Assembly: GCA_024689085.1 (NCBI GenBank) | Contig: JAILDT010000020.1 | Span: 1-52,496 of the forward strand | Direction of reading: 5' to 3' | Source: Clostridia bacterium | Lineage (GTDB): Bacteria > Bacillota > Clostridia > Peptostreptococcales > Anaerovoracaceae | DNA: 52,496 nucleotides | Part shown: in pieces, positions 37,601 to 47,523 of the stretch | Layout: each line of letters begins with the position of its first letter | Numbering within the stretch: the first letter of the stretch is position 1 | Translations under genes and position numbers: made by a program | The notes under the pieces: model-generated | The model's database searches: none | The model's input: the letters and a program-made list of their open reading frames with translations, nothing else | What the model was told of the DNA's origin: nothing

Positions 37601-39449
37601 CTTCGGCCATTTTCCTGATGATACGAAGCGCAGCTACTTTGATTTCCGGTTCACTGCGCTCCATTGCTTCCTCGCAGAAACCGGTAATCGTCCTGATGTT
37701 CTCCTCATGAAGGACATCGAATGGGATCTCCAGAACTGTATCGAGCAGAATAAACATCATGGCTTCCGTTCGCCCGTGCTTTCTCAGCAGCTCCATAAAC
37801 GCACCGATATACTCAGGGATAAGCGTTTCAGACGCATATTCCAGCAAAGCCTGGAAGGTGAATTTCAAAGAATAACCCATCCACCTCTGCTGACGTTCCG
37901 TTCTCTGTAAATCAGGTTCTGTGACAATCGCCAGATGCTCTTCCCAGAGTTTCCGGCTGTCAATGATATCCTCCGGAAGTGTCGCTCCATTCGGAAGATC
38001 TTTGCGGTATTCTTCATCATAGCATGCGATGATTTTTCCAATCAGAACGGCAGCCTGCCTGCGGATATCTCCGCCGCGCTGTACCAGCAATTCCTGAAGG
38101 AAATGAACCGCCATGTATTTCTGCTCTTCGCTCAGGTAGGTGAAGTATTCTTCAATTGTTCCGATGTATGCCCGGATGTTTTCCCATTGCTTTTCACTTC
38201 TTGCATTTTCAAGAAGATCTCCAAATTCGCGTACACTTCCAAACCGGTGCATGACATCGATATTGTGATCAATGGCAAGATGCTTCAGCCGCACGACTGA
38301 TTCATGCGCATCCAGCAACGAGGCGTCCGTCCACTGGAGCCGCTCTGTCTGTACTTCATCCAGTTCCGTTCTGACGCCCAGACTCACCATGTAGTCCTCA
38401 AAATCCCTGAGCTTGCGGTATACTCTGACATACCGGTCATGCTTTGTCTGGTCAACGTTTTCAAGTTTGCCAAGAATTACATCGAATGCCTGTCTGAGGC
38501 TGTAGAATCTGATCTCTTCGCGACCATTTTCATCCCGGCTGCTTTTTACCCGGAAATCCGCGTAGATCAGAAGCAGATTTTCACAGGACAGATTCTCGAG
38601 TTCCAGATCCCAGGTTGAATGGTTGCTCGCGATATGCGCGATACCCGGCAGTTCCATGCGCAAAAGCAACTCATCTGTATAATAATAATGCAGGTGCGGT
38701 ATCCTTGGGATTTCTTCTTCCCTGCATCCGAATTTTCCAATATCATGCGCCGCGGAAGCGGCAGATACCATCGCCAGATCGACAGGAACATCATTGCGGC
38801 GAAGCTGTCTTGCCATATGCATCGCGACATAATGAACGCCGGCGATATGACCTAAAGTGTTAAATGGCTGCAGCATTTTACCTATCACAAGAAACTCATA
38901 CAGATAATAGTCTCTGCTGAGTTTCATAAAGCGCATATATTCTTTCCCCGCCGGAAACTGACTTGCTTCTTCTTCGCTCAGAAACTGAAAATCAAAATCC
39001 GGGATTACACGCTGACGTCTCTGCCTGTCGAGTTCCAGCATCACATGAAAAACCTCACAGAAGAGCAGTTCCGGCAAAAGCGATTCCTCGCCCGGCATCT
39101 CAGCTCCCTGCTTCGGATACATCCACAGCAGGATCCTCCTGTAGATACTGTCCAGCCATCCTCCGGCAGGTTCTTTGAATCCGGGATGAAATCTGCTGCC
39201 CGCTTCAACGAGGTATGGGCGGCAGAGATGCAGTATTTGCTCACAATCGATCGGGGTTTCTCCGGTTTCCGGGTCATCCCGAAACAGCTCTGCCAGTGCA
39301 TCCGCAAGATCCTGAAGCTTTAATTCTTCCATCAGCGTCTGCATATCCCTTTTCTTCATGCCGACTTTTCTGGTGAAACTGCCTCTCTGCAAACTGCGCT
39401 GCAGGTTTTTATATATAAACTTGCCTGTGATCCTGTTTGCCTCCATCAT
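34626..39449 (-). CDS. Giant multidomain protein: HD domain, helical repeat region, NadD-like nucleotidyltransferase, GNAT-like region, PRTase-like C-terminal region
   Basis: HD ligands in GVHYVAMHMA...SAAHDIGKFG...HLHYYYTDEL...ASNHSTW...IYADFRV; long helical region; FFPGTFDPFSLGHKGIV and DISSTKIRDNI (adenylyltransferase motifs); IDVLLRQGF; SAILVDDILHKGYRM (PRPP-loop-like). ORF extends to a TTG at 39482; ATG at 39449 preferred. Confidence 0.85.
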   Translation of the reverse strand: MMEANRITGKFIYKNLQRSLQRGSFTRKVGMKKRDMQTLMEELKLQDLADALAELFRDDPETGETPIDCEQILHLCRPYLVEAGSRFHPGFKEPAGGWLDSIYRRILLWMYPKQGAEMPGEESLLPELLFCEVFHVMLELDRQRRQRVIPDFDFQFLSEEEASQFPAGKEYMRFMKLSRDYYLYEFLVIGKMLQPFNTLGHIAGVHYVAMHMARQLRRNDVPVDLAMVSAASAAHDIGKFGCREEEIPRIPHLHYYYTDELLLRMELPGIAHIASNHSTWDLELENLSCENLLLIYADFRVKSSRDENGREEIRFYSLRQAFDVILGKLENVDQTKHDRYVRVYRKLRDFEDYMVSLGVRTELDEVQTERLQWTDASLLDAHESVVRLKHLAIDHNIDVMHRFGSVREFGDLLENARSEKQWENIRAYIGTIEEYFTYLSEEQKYMAVHFLQELLVQRGGDIRRQAAVLIGKIIACYDEEYRKDLPNGATLPEDIIDSRKLWEEHLAIVTEPDLQRTERQQRWMGYSLKFTFQALLEYASETLIPEYIGAFMELLRKHGRTEAMMFILLDTVLEIPFDVLHEENIRTITGFCEEAMERSEPEIKVAALRIIRKMAEAIQREEKDGAAYPQIANRLATLLTYPVEGEYQISAAFLKERTAEALRLSDSFEAPAITEADYTAMFRDDLRIDTPWVVKAVNIEVMLDRIMSGQQEEVFYTAAHFSNLLKVSERVTIRHEAGRGLILIFDRLTREQKHEIVVELMRGLEIGDYQFSRYIPEYLGILITKLHPDEQTEVMKDIQQLLYNVNEKVVSVTLDTLGVILQNANDEDSDRCREIIGMLLMGMANYHRVVSQEAFQVLGRSVFGSELLSLQQKAEIFVILCKKMLTLIEDRKGDMLRFFSNASSLNHVYRFISDYQFFCGELPLQDMDKAAFFPGTFDPFSLGHKGIVTAIRDAGYEVYLALDEFSWSKNTQPRQHRRRIMNMTCADLIGTYIFPDDQPINIANPSDIRRLRRLLPGKELYMVVGSDVIANASSYRNDPEPDSIHGMNHIVFQREGSERDNTSGRSYQEGRSKIRGEVIELTLPPHLEDISSTKIRDNIDENRDIASLIDPVVQNYIYDNALYLRQPMYKYILSARDLRFQSDRSGGVLHSVSISDGAKDGAVVAEAFVHPVETRMLYEEFGNQKLASFIRERAPGNTLVLDRIWADSLSLDEDSYQLILTETLSEALKDDYTYAIYHEPPNSKKDKKLIDVLLRQGFKEIMIDGAPSGCYGVDMRSPVTLIQNMSTVLKSPLNKNPRVEKVLRKAHTRLQQSLTEMFPDTLVLSYNSLVMHNKLVQMITEENGVPSEEGEKRVLGPYMCVPFGKILNHMAVPNTVTKTLHLEKSFSPDLSSFRIKEYPNYAGIEDQVRTIRSFRRSAILVDDILHKGYRMQRLDPVLTENGVHVHKLLVGILSGNGKDLMAVQKRSVDSVYFLPNLKAWFVESSLYPFIGGDGVERHTGTIDDDFTAINLILPYVLPKFLSNQCSKAAIYNFSMVCLENARDILKTLEEEYQKEYQRKLTLQRLPEVVNAPKLTDVGQCLDFDRALAASTYVEDDIERLQRLKGLI

Positions 39450-39478
39450 GCTTCCCTTTCCCGTTTTTCTGCAATATT

Positions 39479-40009
39479 TCAATCGCGTTCATAAACGCTC
39501 TTGCCATGGCTGTCACAGGCCACGACGAGGGGCAGTTTATTTACTTTCAGCGCCCTGATGGCTTCTGTCCCCAGTTCGTCGAAGGCAACGACGTCTGCAG
39601 ATTCGATGCACTGCGAGATCAATGCAGCCGCTCCTCCGATGGCCGCGAAGTAAACCGCCGTATTCTCTGCCATAGCATCCATAGCTTCCCGGCTTCTCGG
39701 CCCCTTGCCGATGGTCGCGCGGACGCCTCTTGCCAAAAGCTCCGGCGTATACGGGTCCATACGGCCGCTGGTCGTCGGACCTGCCGATCCGATAGGATAT
39801 CCGGGTCTCGCCGGCGTTGGTCCGGCGTAATAGATCATTGCCCCTTCCAAATCAAAGGGCAGTTCCTCTCCATTCTGTATCATAGTCTGAAGCTTTTTAT
39901 GCGCAGCGTCTCTTGCCGCATAGATCGTGCCGGTCAGCACGACCATATCTCCGGCTTTCAGTTCAGCTGCCATTTCCTTCGTCAGCGGCTGGGTCAGTTC
40001 GTATCTCAT
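39479..40009 (-). CDS. Fumarate hydratase class I, beta (C-terminal) subunit
   Basis: GTIYAARDAAHKKL, IYYAGPTPARPGYPIGSAGPTTSGRMD. Confidence 0.93.
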   Translation of the reverse strand: MRYELTQPLTKEMAAELKAGDMVVLTGTIYAARDAAHKKLQTMIQNGEELPFDLEGAMIYYAGPTPARPGYPIGSAGPTTSGRMDPYTPELLARGVRATIGKGPRSREAMDAMAENTAVYFAAIGGAAALISQCIESADVVAFDELGTEAIRALKVNKLPLVVACDSHGKSVYERD

Positions 40010-40848
40010 AAGGTCACCTCTTCATGCCTGCATACGTGGCAGTTGATATTGACAGCTACAGGGAGCCCTGCGATGTGAGTCGGCGCAGCGATAATATTCA
40101 CTGCCAGCGCTGTCGTTTCTCCTCCGAACCCCTGGGGACCGATGCCGAGAGCATTGATCCTTTCGAGCAGCCGCTGCTCCATTTCCGCATAAAACGCGTC
40201 TTTATTGTGCTCGCCCAATGGCCTCAGAAGGGCTTTCTTCGCCATGAGGGCGGCCTTGTTGAAGTTTCCTCCAATACCGACGCCAACGACGATCGGCGGG
40301 CACGGATTGCCGCCGGCCTGCCGGACAACGTCTACAATGGCGTCCTCGGCGCCTGCCGCGCCGGCTCCCGGCATCAGCATCCTGATCTGGCTCATGTTCT
40401 CTGAACCGAATCCTTTCGGCGCTACTGTAATTTTGACTTGTTCGCCGGGGACGATTTCGGTCACGATGTCCGCCGGCGTACTGTCTCCTGTATTCACTCT
40501 GTCAAAGGGATCCCTGACGATGGTCTTCCTGAGATAGCCTTCCAGGCATCCCTGCCGGACGCCTTCCTGGATGGCTTCCGTAAGATCTCCACCGGTCAGG
40601 TGGACATCCTGTCCGATTTCCATAAAGACACAGGCCATTCCCGTGTCCTGACAGACCGGAAATACGCCTTCCTCTGCAATGTCGATGTTTTTCTCAATGC
40701 TGTCGAACACATACCTTGCCAGCTCACCGGTTTCCTTCTGTGCACATTGGCGGATACAATCCTTCACATCCTCCCCCAGGTGATAATTGGCGTGTATGTA
40801 CAGGTCCCGGATGGCTTCTGTGATTGTCTTTACGTCGATTTCCCTCAT
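40006..40848 (-). CDS. Fumarate hydratase class I, alpha subunit
   Basis: PVCQDTGMACVFMEIG, PKGFGSENMSQIRML, GIGIGGNFNKAALMAKKALLRP-like region. Confidence 0.93.
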   Translation of the reverse strand: MREIDVKTITEAIRDLYIHANYHLGEDVKDCIRQCAQKETGELARYVFDSIEKNIDIAEEGVFPVCQDTGMACVFMEIGQDVHLTGGDLTEAIQEGVRQGCLEGYLRKTIVRDPFDRVNTGDSTPADIVTEIVPGEQVKITVAPKGFGSENMSQIRMLMPGAGAAGAEDAIVDVVRQAGGNPCPPIVVGVGIGGNFNKAALMAKKALLRPLGEHNKDAFYAEMEQRLLERINALGIGPQGFGGETTALAVNIIAAPTHIAGLPVAVNINCHVCRHEEVTL

Positions 40849-40865
40849 CTTGTTTCTCCACTGGA

Positions 40866-42050
40866 TTATCTGTATCGTCTCGCGACGCCCGTATCACGCG
40901 CCGCCTGGGCGACTGCCTTTGCGACGGCGTCCTTTACTCTCGGGTCGAAGGCTTTCGGGATAATGTAATCTGCCGACAGTTCTTCGTCGGAGATCAGTTC
41001 CGCCAGCGCCTTCGCCGCCGCCAGTTTCATCGGCTCGTTGATGTCGGATGCATGAACGTCGAAGGTTCCCCGGAGGATCCCCGGGAAGGCCACAACGTTG
41101 TTGATCTGGTTCGGGAAGTCCGAACGGCCTGTAGAGACTACCGCCGCGCCGCCTGCTTTCGCCTCGTCCGGAAAGATCTCCGGCGTCGGGTTCGCGCAGG
41201 CGAAGATGATCGGATCCTTCGCCATGGAGGCGACCATTTCCTTCGTCACTAGACCTGGTCCTGAGACGCCGATGAAAACATCCGCGCCCTTCATGGCGTC
41301 CGCAAGGCTTCCTGTCATGCCTTCAAGGTTCGTGACCTCCGCCATCTCTTCCTTGATCCAGTTCATGTCTTCTTTTCTGCCTTTGTAAATGATGCCGCCC
41401 CGGTCTGTCATAATGATATCCTTAAATCCGGCAGACAGCAAGATGTTGGTGATGGCGATCGCTGCAGCGCCCGCTCCGGAAGTGACGATCCGAACGTCCT
41501 CCTTCTTCTTTCCCACCACCTTCAGGGCGTTGGTCAGGCCCGCCAGGGTGATGACTGCTGTTCCATGCTGATCGTCGTGAAAGATCGGAATATCGCAGCG
41601 CTCCTTCAGCTTCCGCTCGATCTCGAAACATCTCGGCGCACTGATATCCTCCAGGTTGATGCCGCCGAAAGAACCCGAGATCTGATAGATGGTCTCTACG
41701 ATCGTATCCACATCCTGGGACTTCACACAGAGCGGAAAGGCATCCACGTCGCCGAAGGATTTGAAGAGTACGCATTTGCCCTCCATGACCGGCATGCCGG
41801 CTTCCGGGCCGATATTGCCGAGGCCCAGCACGGCGGATCCGTCGGTCACGACAGCGCACAGATTGTACCGCCGTGTCAGCGTATAGCTTTTTTCAACATC
41901 TTTCTGGATCTCCAGACATGGCTGGGCCACGCCCGGGGTATAGGCCAGAGAGAGGTCTTCTTCATTGTTTACTGGAACGGTAGCGATGACCTCGATCTTT
42001 CCGTTCCATTCTTCCTCGTGGAGCCGTAGGGACTCCTTCGCGCAATCCAT
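40866..42050 (-). CDS. NAD(P)-dependent malic enzyme
   Basis: DLSLAYTPGVAQPCLEI, VTDGSAVLGLGNIGPEAGMPVMEGK, FHDDQHGTAVITLAGL, FACANPTPEI. Confidence 0.95.
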   Translation of the reverse strand: MDCAKESLRLHEEEWNGKIEVIATVPVNNEEDLSLAYTPGVAQPCLEIQKDVEKSYTLTRRYNLCAVVTDGSAVLGLGNIGPEAGMPVMEGKCVLFKSFGDVDAFPLCVKSQDVDTIVETIYQISGSFGGINLEDISAPRCFEIERKLKERCDIPIFHDDQHGTAVITLAGLTNALKVVGKKKEDVRIVTSGAGAAAIAITNILLSAGFKDIIMTDRGGIIYKGRKEDMNWIKEEMAEVTNLEGMTGSLADAMKGADVFIGVSGPGLVTKEMVASMAKDPIIFACANPTPEIFPDEAKAGGAAVVSTGRSDFPNQINNVVAFPGILRGTFDVHASDINEPMKLAAAKALAELISDEELSADYIIPKAFDPRVKDAVAKAVAQAARDTGVARRYR

Positions 42051-42055
42051 TTCTG

Positions 42056-43657
42056 TTATCTCCTTCTAGCTGCTGCTTTGATGAACTCTCTGAAGAGCGG
42101 ATGTGCCTTGTTCGGTCTGCTTTTGAATTCCGGATGATACTGCACGCCGACAAAGAACGGATGCTCCGGAATGTTGACCTGTTCCACCAACCGCCCGTCC
42201 GGAGACGTACCGGCGATGATCATACCTGCCTCTTCGAAGCGGTCTCTGTAATCATTATTGAATTCATATCTGTGACGGTGCCGTTCCGAGATCTGACGGC
42301 AGCCGTAGATCTCCTCCAACAGGCATCCCGGACGGATCTCGCAAGGGTAAGCGCCCAGTCTCATGGTGCCGCCTTTTGGGATATCCCCGTACTGATCCGG
42401 CATGAAGTCGATGATTTTGTGCGGGCAGTCCTCGCTGAATTCTCCGGAATCGGCGTCCTCGATCCCCAGGACGTTCCGCGCGAATTCAATGGCGGCCACC
42501 TGCATACCCAGACAGATTCCCAGATACGGGATATTGTGCCGTCTGGCGTAGCCGGCTGCAAGAATCTTGCCTGCGATGCCCCTGTCGCCGAAGCCGCCCG
42601 GAACAAGGATCCCGTCCACATCGCCCAGAATCTCATCTTCTGTTTCCGGCGTGATGTCCTCCGCCTCGATCCACTTGATCTCGACAGTGTTGCTGTTCTC
42701 ATAACCTCCATGACGCAGGGCTTCCGCAACGGACAGATACGCATCGTGGAGCTTGATGTACTTTCCGACAAGAGCAATCCGCACCACGTCGCCGCCTGCC
42801 CGGATACGCTCGACCATGTGTCTCCATTCTTCCATGTCGCATGGGCCTGCGTCAATACCCAGCTCCCGGCAGACGATCCAGGAGAAGTGCGCCTCCTCCA
42901 GCATCAGCGGAGCTTCATAGAGGATCGGCAGTGTGATATTCTCGATGACGCAGTCACGTTTCACATTGCAGAACATAGCGATCTTGTCGTAGATGCTCTC
43001 ATCGATATGCTGGTCGGAACGCATGATGATGATATCCGGGGAAATGCCCATGTTGCGCAGTTCCCGCACAGAATGCTGGGTCGGCTTGGACTTGTGTTCT
43101 CCCGAACTTACGATGTACGGAACCAGTGTGACGTGAATGAAGACGCAGTTCTCTCTGCCCTGCTCCAGCGCCACCTGACGGATCGCTTCCAGGAACGGCT
43201 GGCTCTCGATATCGCCGACCGTGCCGCCGATCTCCGTGATGATCACATCGCAGTCACTCTCTTTTCCTACGTTATATATAAAGGCTTTGATCTCATCCGT
43301 GATGTGCGGGATGACCTGGACGGTGCTGCCCAGATAATCGCCTTTGCGTTCCTTGTTGAGGACGTTCCAGTAAACCTTTCCTGTGGTCAGGTTGGAAAAG
43401 CGGTTCAGGTTCTCATCGATGAACCGTTCATAGTGGCCCAGATCCAGATCGGTCTCCGCGCCGTCATCCGTTACAAAAACTTCGCCGTGCTGAAAGGGGC
43501 TCATGGTTCCCGGATCCACGTTGATGTACGGATCCAGTTTCTGCGAGATCACTTTCAGGCCTCTGGCTTTCAGCAGCCTGCCCAGTGACGCTGCCGTGAT
43601 TCCCTTTCCCAGTCCGGATACGACACCGCCTGTTACGAAGATATATTTCTTGTCCAT
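42056..43657 (-). CDS. pyrG: CTP synthase
   Basis: [80 protein letters not shown]-type glutaminase motif. Confidence 0.97.
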   Translation of the reverse strand: MDKKYIFVTGGVVSGLGKGITAASLGRLLKARGLKVISQKLDPYINVDPGTMSPFQHGEVFVTDDGAETDLDLGHYERFIDENLNRFSNLTTGKVYWNVLNKERKGDYLGSTVQVIPHITDEIKAFIYNVGKESDCDVIITEIGGTVGDIESQPFLEAIRQVALEQGRENCVFIHVTLVPYIVSSGEHKSKPTQHSVRELRNMGISPDIIIMRSDQHIDESIYDKIAMFCNVKRDCVIENITLPILYEAPLMLEEAHFSWIVCRELGIDAGPCDMEEWRHMVERIRAGGDVVRIALVGKYIKLHDAYLSVAEALRHGGYENSNTVEIKWIEAEDITPETEDEILGDVDGILVPGGFGDRGIAGKILAAGYARRHNIPYLGICLGMQVAAIEFARNVLGIEDADSGEFSEDCPHKIIDFMPDQYGDIPKGGTMRLGAYPCEIRPGCLLEEIYGCRQISERHRHRYEFNNDYRDRFEEAGMIIAGTSPDGRLVEQVNIPEHPFFVGVQYHPEFKSRPNKAHPLFREFIKAAARRR

Positions 43658-43679
43658 TAGGTTCACCTCCACGTTTCCT

Positions 43680-45224
43680 CTATTCCATTTCCACCGTTCC
43701 CGGTGGCTTACTCGTCAAATCGTATAATACCCGGTTCACATGATCGACTTCGTTCACGATTCTGGTCATGACACGTTGCAGTACGTCCCACGGGATCTCT
43801 GAGGCCTCCGCTGTCATGAAGTCGCTGGTCTGCACAGCCCGCAGTACGATCGCGTAGTCATAGGTCCGGAAATCTCCCATGACGCCAACGGTCTGCATAT
43901 TGGTCAGGGCGGCGAAATACTGGCTGATCGATCCGGCCAGACCTGCCTTCGCAATCTCCTCCCGGTAGATAGCGTCCGCCTCCTGCACCACGTGGACTTT
44001 TTCCTCCGTGACTTCGCCGATGATCCGCACGGCCAGTCCCGGTCCCGGGAAAGGCTGACGGCTGACCAGTTCCTCCGGCAAGCCGAGTTCCCTGCCAAGC
44101 TGACGGACTTCGTCCTTGAACAGCATACGCAAAGGCTCCAGGATCTCTCTGAAATCCACATGATCCGGGAGGCCTCCCACGTTGTGATGGGATTTGATGA
44201 CCGCGGATTTCCCCAGCCCGCTTTCGATCACATCGGGATAGATCGTTCCCTGGGCCAGGTATTCATGGCGGCCAATCTGTTTCGCTGTTTTTTCGAAGAC
44301 ACGGATGAACTCCTCACCGATGATTTTGCGTTTGGCTTCCGGTTCGCTGGCGCCGGTCAGTTTTTCGTAATACCGCTGCGCTGCGTCCACCAGGACGAAG
44401 TTCAAGTCGAACTGCCCGTCTTCGCCGAAGATCGACGCCACCTGCGCCGCTTCATTCTTTCGCAGCAGTCCGTGGTCTACGAAGACGCACGTCAGCTGAT
44501 TGCCGATGGCTTTTGACAGAAGCGCCGCGCACACAGAGGAATCCACGCCGCCGGACAAGGCAAGCAGTACGCGGTCCGTTCCCACTTTTTCACGGATCCG
44601 GTCGATCTGTGTGCGTGCGAAAGAATCCATCTTCCAGTCCTGCTCACAGCCGCAGACCTCCAGCACGAACCGCTTCAGAAATTCTGAGCCGTGCCGGGTG
44701 TGGTTCACCTCCGGATGAAACTGCACAGCGTAGAAACCGCGGCTGCGGTCCTCCATGGCCGCCACCGGGCAGTCTGTCGTATGGGCTGTGATCACAAATC
44801 CTTCCGGCGGCTCGCTGATGTAGTCCGTGTGACTCATCCAGCAGACATTCACGTCATCCGCCTCCGCAAGGATGCCGTTTTTATCGTCAATGGTCACTTC
44901 CGTTCGTCCATACTCACTGGTCGGCGCGGAATCGATCCTGCCGCCCAATCTGTACGCCATGAGCTGTGCACCGTAGCAGATTCCCAGAATCGGAACGCCC
45001 AGTTCGAACACTCCGTCATCGATGGACGGCGCGCCCTCTCCGTAGGCGCTTTGCGGTCCGCCGGTAAAGATGATGCCCTTCGGATCAAATGCCTTGATAT
45101 CCGACAGCTCCATCTGCTCGTATCCGTGCACCTCTGAATAGACGCCGCACTCGCGCACTCTCCGCGCGATCAGCTGATTGTACTGTCCTCCGAAATCCAG
45201 TATGAGGATCTTGTTTTCTGACAT
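43680..45224 (-). CDS. guaA: GMP synthase (glutamine-hydrolysing)
   Basis: [58 protein letters not shown]. Confidence 0.97.
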   Translation of the reverse strand: MSENKILILDFGGQYNQLIARRVRECGVYSEVHGYEQMELSDIKAFDPKGIIFTGGPQSAYGEGAPSIDDGVFELGVPILGICYGAQLMAYRLGGRIDSAPTSEYGRTEVTIDDKNGILAEADDVNVCWMSHTDYISEPPEGFVITAHTTDCPVAAMEDRSRGFYAVQFHPEVNHTRHGSEFLKRFVLEVCGCEQDWKMDSFARTQIDRIREKVGTDRVLLALSGGVDSSVCAALLSKAIGNQLTCVFVDHGLLRKNEAAQVASIFGEDGQFDLNFVLVDAAQRYYEKLTGASEPEAKRKIIGEEFIRVFEKTAKQIGRHEYLAQGTIYPDVIESGLGKSAVIKSHHNVGGLPDHVDFREILEPLRMLFKDEVRQLGRELGLPEELVSRQPFPGPGLAVRIIGEVTEEKVHVVQEADAIYREEIAKAGLAGSISQYFAALTNMQTVGVMGDFRTYDYAIVLRAVQTSDFMTAEASEIPWDVLQRVMTRIVNEVDHVNRVLYDLTSKPPGTVEME

Positions 45225-45244
45225 GGGCCTTTGCCTCCTTGTAT

Positions 45245-46135
45245 CTATGATTCTTCTCCGTTCACCATGTCACGGACGTAATCGATGAAACGCTGCTCGA
45301 TGGTCGGCAGAGGATGTCCCTTCAGCCACACGAACAGGTACTCCAGTTTTTTGTCTTTGCCTGCGATTTCCTTGAAAACCAGGGAATCGTTCGGGATATA
45401 AGCGGTCCTCGGGTAGATGCTGATGCCGACCATTCTTCCCGCCAGGGCGGCCGCGTCCAGATAACTGTCCATCTCGCAGATGATTTTCGGTTCCGCCTTG
45501 CTCGACGCGAACCATTTGTAGATTGTTTCGATCAGCGCTTTCCTGCTCGGCACGATGAGATTCTCTCCCGCCAGATCCGCGATTCTGATTTCTTTTCCCT
45601 TTCTCTTCGCGAGAGGATGCTCTTTACTCATCAGGGCTGCCATCCGCTCCTCTCCGACGCTGAAACTGTGCAGAAGAGAGTTATCACACGGCGCCGTAAT
45701 CACGGCGAGGCTGATGAGTCCGCCTCTCAGCTTTTCCAGCAGGTCGTCAGTGCTCCCGTCCAGAATGCGCAGGCGCATGTTTGGATATTCAGCAAGAAAT
45801 CCCGCGAACCACTCCGCGGCGATGTCTGGCGCCATTCCCTCGACGAGGCCGATGGAAATCGTCCCGCTCATGCCTTTGCCCATGGACAGAACTTCTTCCT
45901 GAGTCTTATCCGAAAGGTTCAGGATCTCCTTCGCTCTCCGGTACAAAAGCTGCCCGCTCTCGGTCAGTGTCAGCTGGCGTCCTCCCCGGATGAACAGCTC
46001 CGTATTCAGTTCTTTCTCCAATCCTCTGATCTGCGCACTCAGCGGCGGCTGACTCATGTGCAGTTTTTCCGCTGCTCTTGTAATATTCAGCTCATCCGCC
46101 ACTGTCACGAAATACCGCAGTGTTCTCAAATCCAT
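45245..46135 (-). CDS. LysR family transcriptional regulator
   Basis: N-terminal w[53 protein letters not shown]. Confidence 0.95.
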   Translation of the reverse strand: MDLRTLRYFVTVADELNITRAAEKLHMSQPPLSAQIRGLEKELNTELFIRGGRQLTLTESGQLLYRRAKEILNLSDKTQEEVLSMGKGMSGTISIGLVEGMAPDIAAEWFAGFLAEYPNMRLRILDGSTDDLLEKLRGGLISLAVITAPCDNSLLHSFSVGEERMAALMSKEHPLAKRKGKEIRIADLAGENLIVPSRKALIETIYKWFASSKAEPKIICEMDSYLDAAALAGRMVGISIYPRTAYIPNDSLVFKEIAGKDKKLEYLFVWLKGHPLPTIEQRFIDYVRDMVNGEES

Positions 46136-46224
46136 CGTCGGTCTCCTTATCCATATCGAAACACTATTATTATGTATGTATTATATGTTTTCCATTATGG
46201 ATTTAACAACCGTAAACTGTGTTT

Positions 46225-47523
46225 TTATCCGCGGATAACGATACTGTCTCTCTCCGGCCCGACGGAGATGTACTCTACGCGGCATCCCACGGCGTCTTCG
46301 ATCATGCAGACATACGCCCGGGCTTCCTTCGGAAGGTCCTCCCATTTTCTGACACCCGAGATGTCGCAGTGCCATCCGTCCACATATTCGATCACCGGCT
46401 TCGCCTGGTCGAGCACCGCCGGGAATGGGAACCGATCTGTTTCCTGTCCGTCCACGCTGTAACGGACGCAGACCGGGATCTTTTCCATATAACTGAGCAC
46501 GTCCATCTTGGTGACCGCCAGGCTGGTCACAGTCTGAAGCTCTGCACCGTACTTCGTCGCCACCAGATCCAGCGGCCCCACTCTGCGCGGGCGGCCGGTC
46601 TTTGCGCCGTATTCGGCCCCTGCCTCGCGGAGCTCGTCCGCTTCCTGTCCCGACATCTCACAGACGAACGGACCCTCTCCCACACAAGTGGAGTATGCCT
46701 TGATGACGCCGATCACATCCGTGAGCGCAATGGCGGGAGCGCCTGATCCAATCGGCGCGTACTTCGCCAGCGTTGTGGAAGATGTCGTGTACGGCCAGAT
46801 CCCGTAATCGATGTCCCTGAGCGCTCCAAGCTGCGCCTCGAACAGGATGCTTTTGCCGCTTTCCTGTGCATCCATCAGGAAGCGGCCGGCATCGCAAAGG
46901 AATGGTGTGATCGGATCGCAGTACTCTCTGATCCAGTCTTCTATCATGTCCCATGTATAGCGTTCCGCACCGTATACTTTCGTGATGGTCAGGTTTTTCC
47001 ATTCAAGAATATCTGCAAGGTGCGCTTTCAGTAGTTCGGGATGCAAAAGCTCACCTGCAAGGATGGTTTTCTTTTGATATTTATCAGAATAGAACGGGGC
47101 GATGCCCTGCTTTGTCGATCCGTATTTCTTATCGGCAAGCCGATCTTCCTCCAGTTCGTCCAGTTTCCTGTGCCACGGCATCAGAAGAGACGCGCGCTCG
47201 CTGATTTTCAGATTGTCCGGGGTGATCTCGATCCCTTTCGACCTGACTTCTTCTATCTCCTTCCAAAGGCTCTCCGGATCCAGCGCTACGCCGCCTCCTA
47301 GTACATTGACGACACCGCTGCGCAGCACGCCGGACGGGAGCATATGCAGTGCGAATTTCCCCTTTTCATTGATAACAGTATGGCCGGCGTTTCCTCCGCC
47401 CTGGTAACGTACGACGATGTCGTAACGCTGGGTCAGCAGATCGACCATTCTTCCTTTTCCTTCATCTCCCCAGTTGACACCAACTACTCCGCAGCTGCTC
47501 ACTTGCCTCAACCTCCGTTTCAT
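46225..47523 (-). CDS. purA: Adenylosuccinate synthetase
   Basis: VGVNWGDEGKGRMVDLLTQRYDIVVRYQGGGNAGHTV. Confidence 0.96.
   Translation of the reverse strand: MKRRLRQVSSCGVVGVNWGDEGKGRMVDLLTQRYDIVVRYQGGGNAGHTVINEKGKFALHMLPSGVLRSGVVNVLGGGVALDPESLWKEIEEVRSKGIEITPDNLKISERASLLMPWHRKLDELEEDRLADKKYGSTKQGIAPFYSDKYQKKTILAGELLHPELLKAHLADILEWKNLTITKVYGAERYTWDMIEDWIREYCDPITPFLCDAGRFLMDAQESGKSILFEAQLGALRDIDYGIWPYTTSSTTLAKYAPIGSGAPAIALTDVIGVIKAYSTCVGEGPFVCEMSGQEADELREAGAEYGAKTGRPRRVGPLDLVATKYGAELQTVTSLAVTKMDVLSYMEKIPVCVRYSVDGQETDRFPFPAVLDQAKPVIEYVDGWHCDISGVRKWEDLPKEARAYVCMIEDAVGCRVEYISVGPERDSIVIRG

Noticed and set aside
39449-39482. TTG start for the giant ORF overlapping the fumarase stop
   Set aside because: ATG at 39449 has a purine-rich SD-like stretch (GGGAAAGGGAAG) just upstream and is more plausible; the upstream extension is not supported.
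42101-43588. 495-aa plus-strand ORF antisense to pyrG
   Set aside because: The opposite strand encodes an unmistakable CTP synthase; the antisense product has no recognisable motif and is a codon-bias shadow.
45314-46462. 382-aa plus-strand ORF antisense to LysR and the end of purA
   Set aside because: Shadow of a well-supported LysR gene; no motifs.
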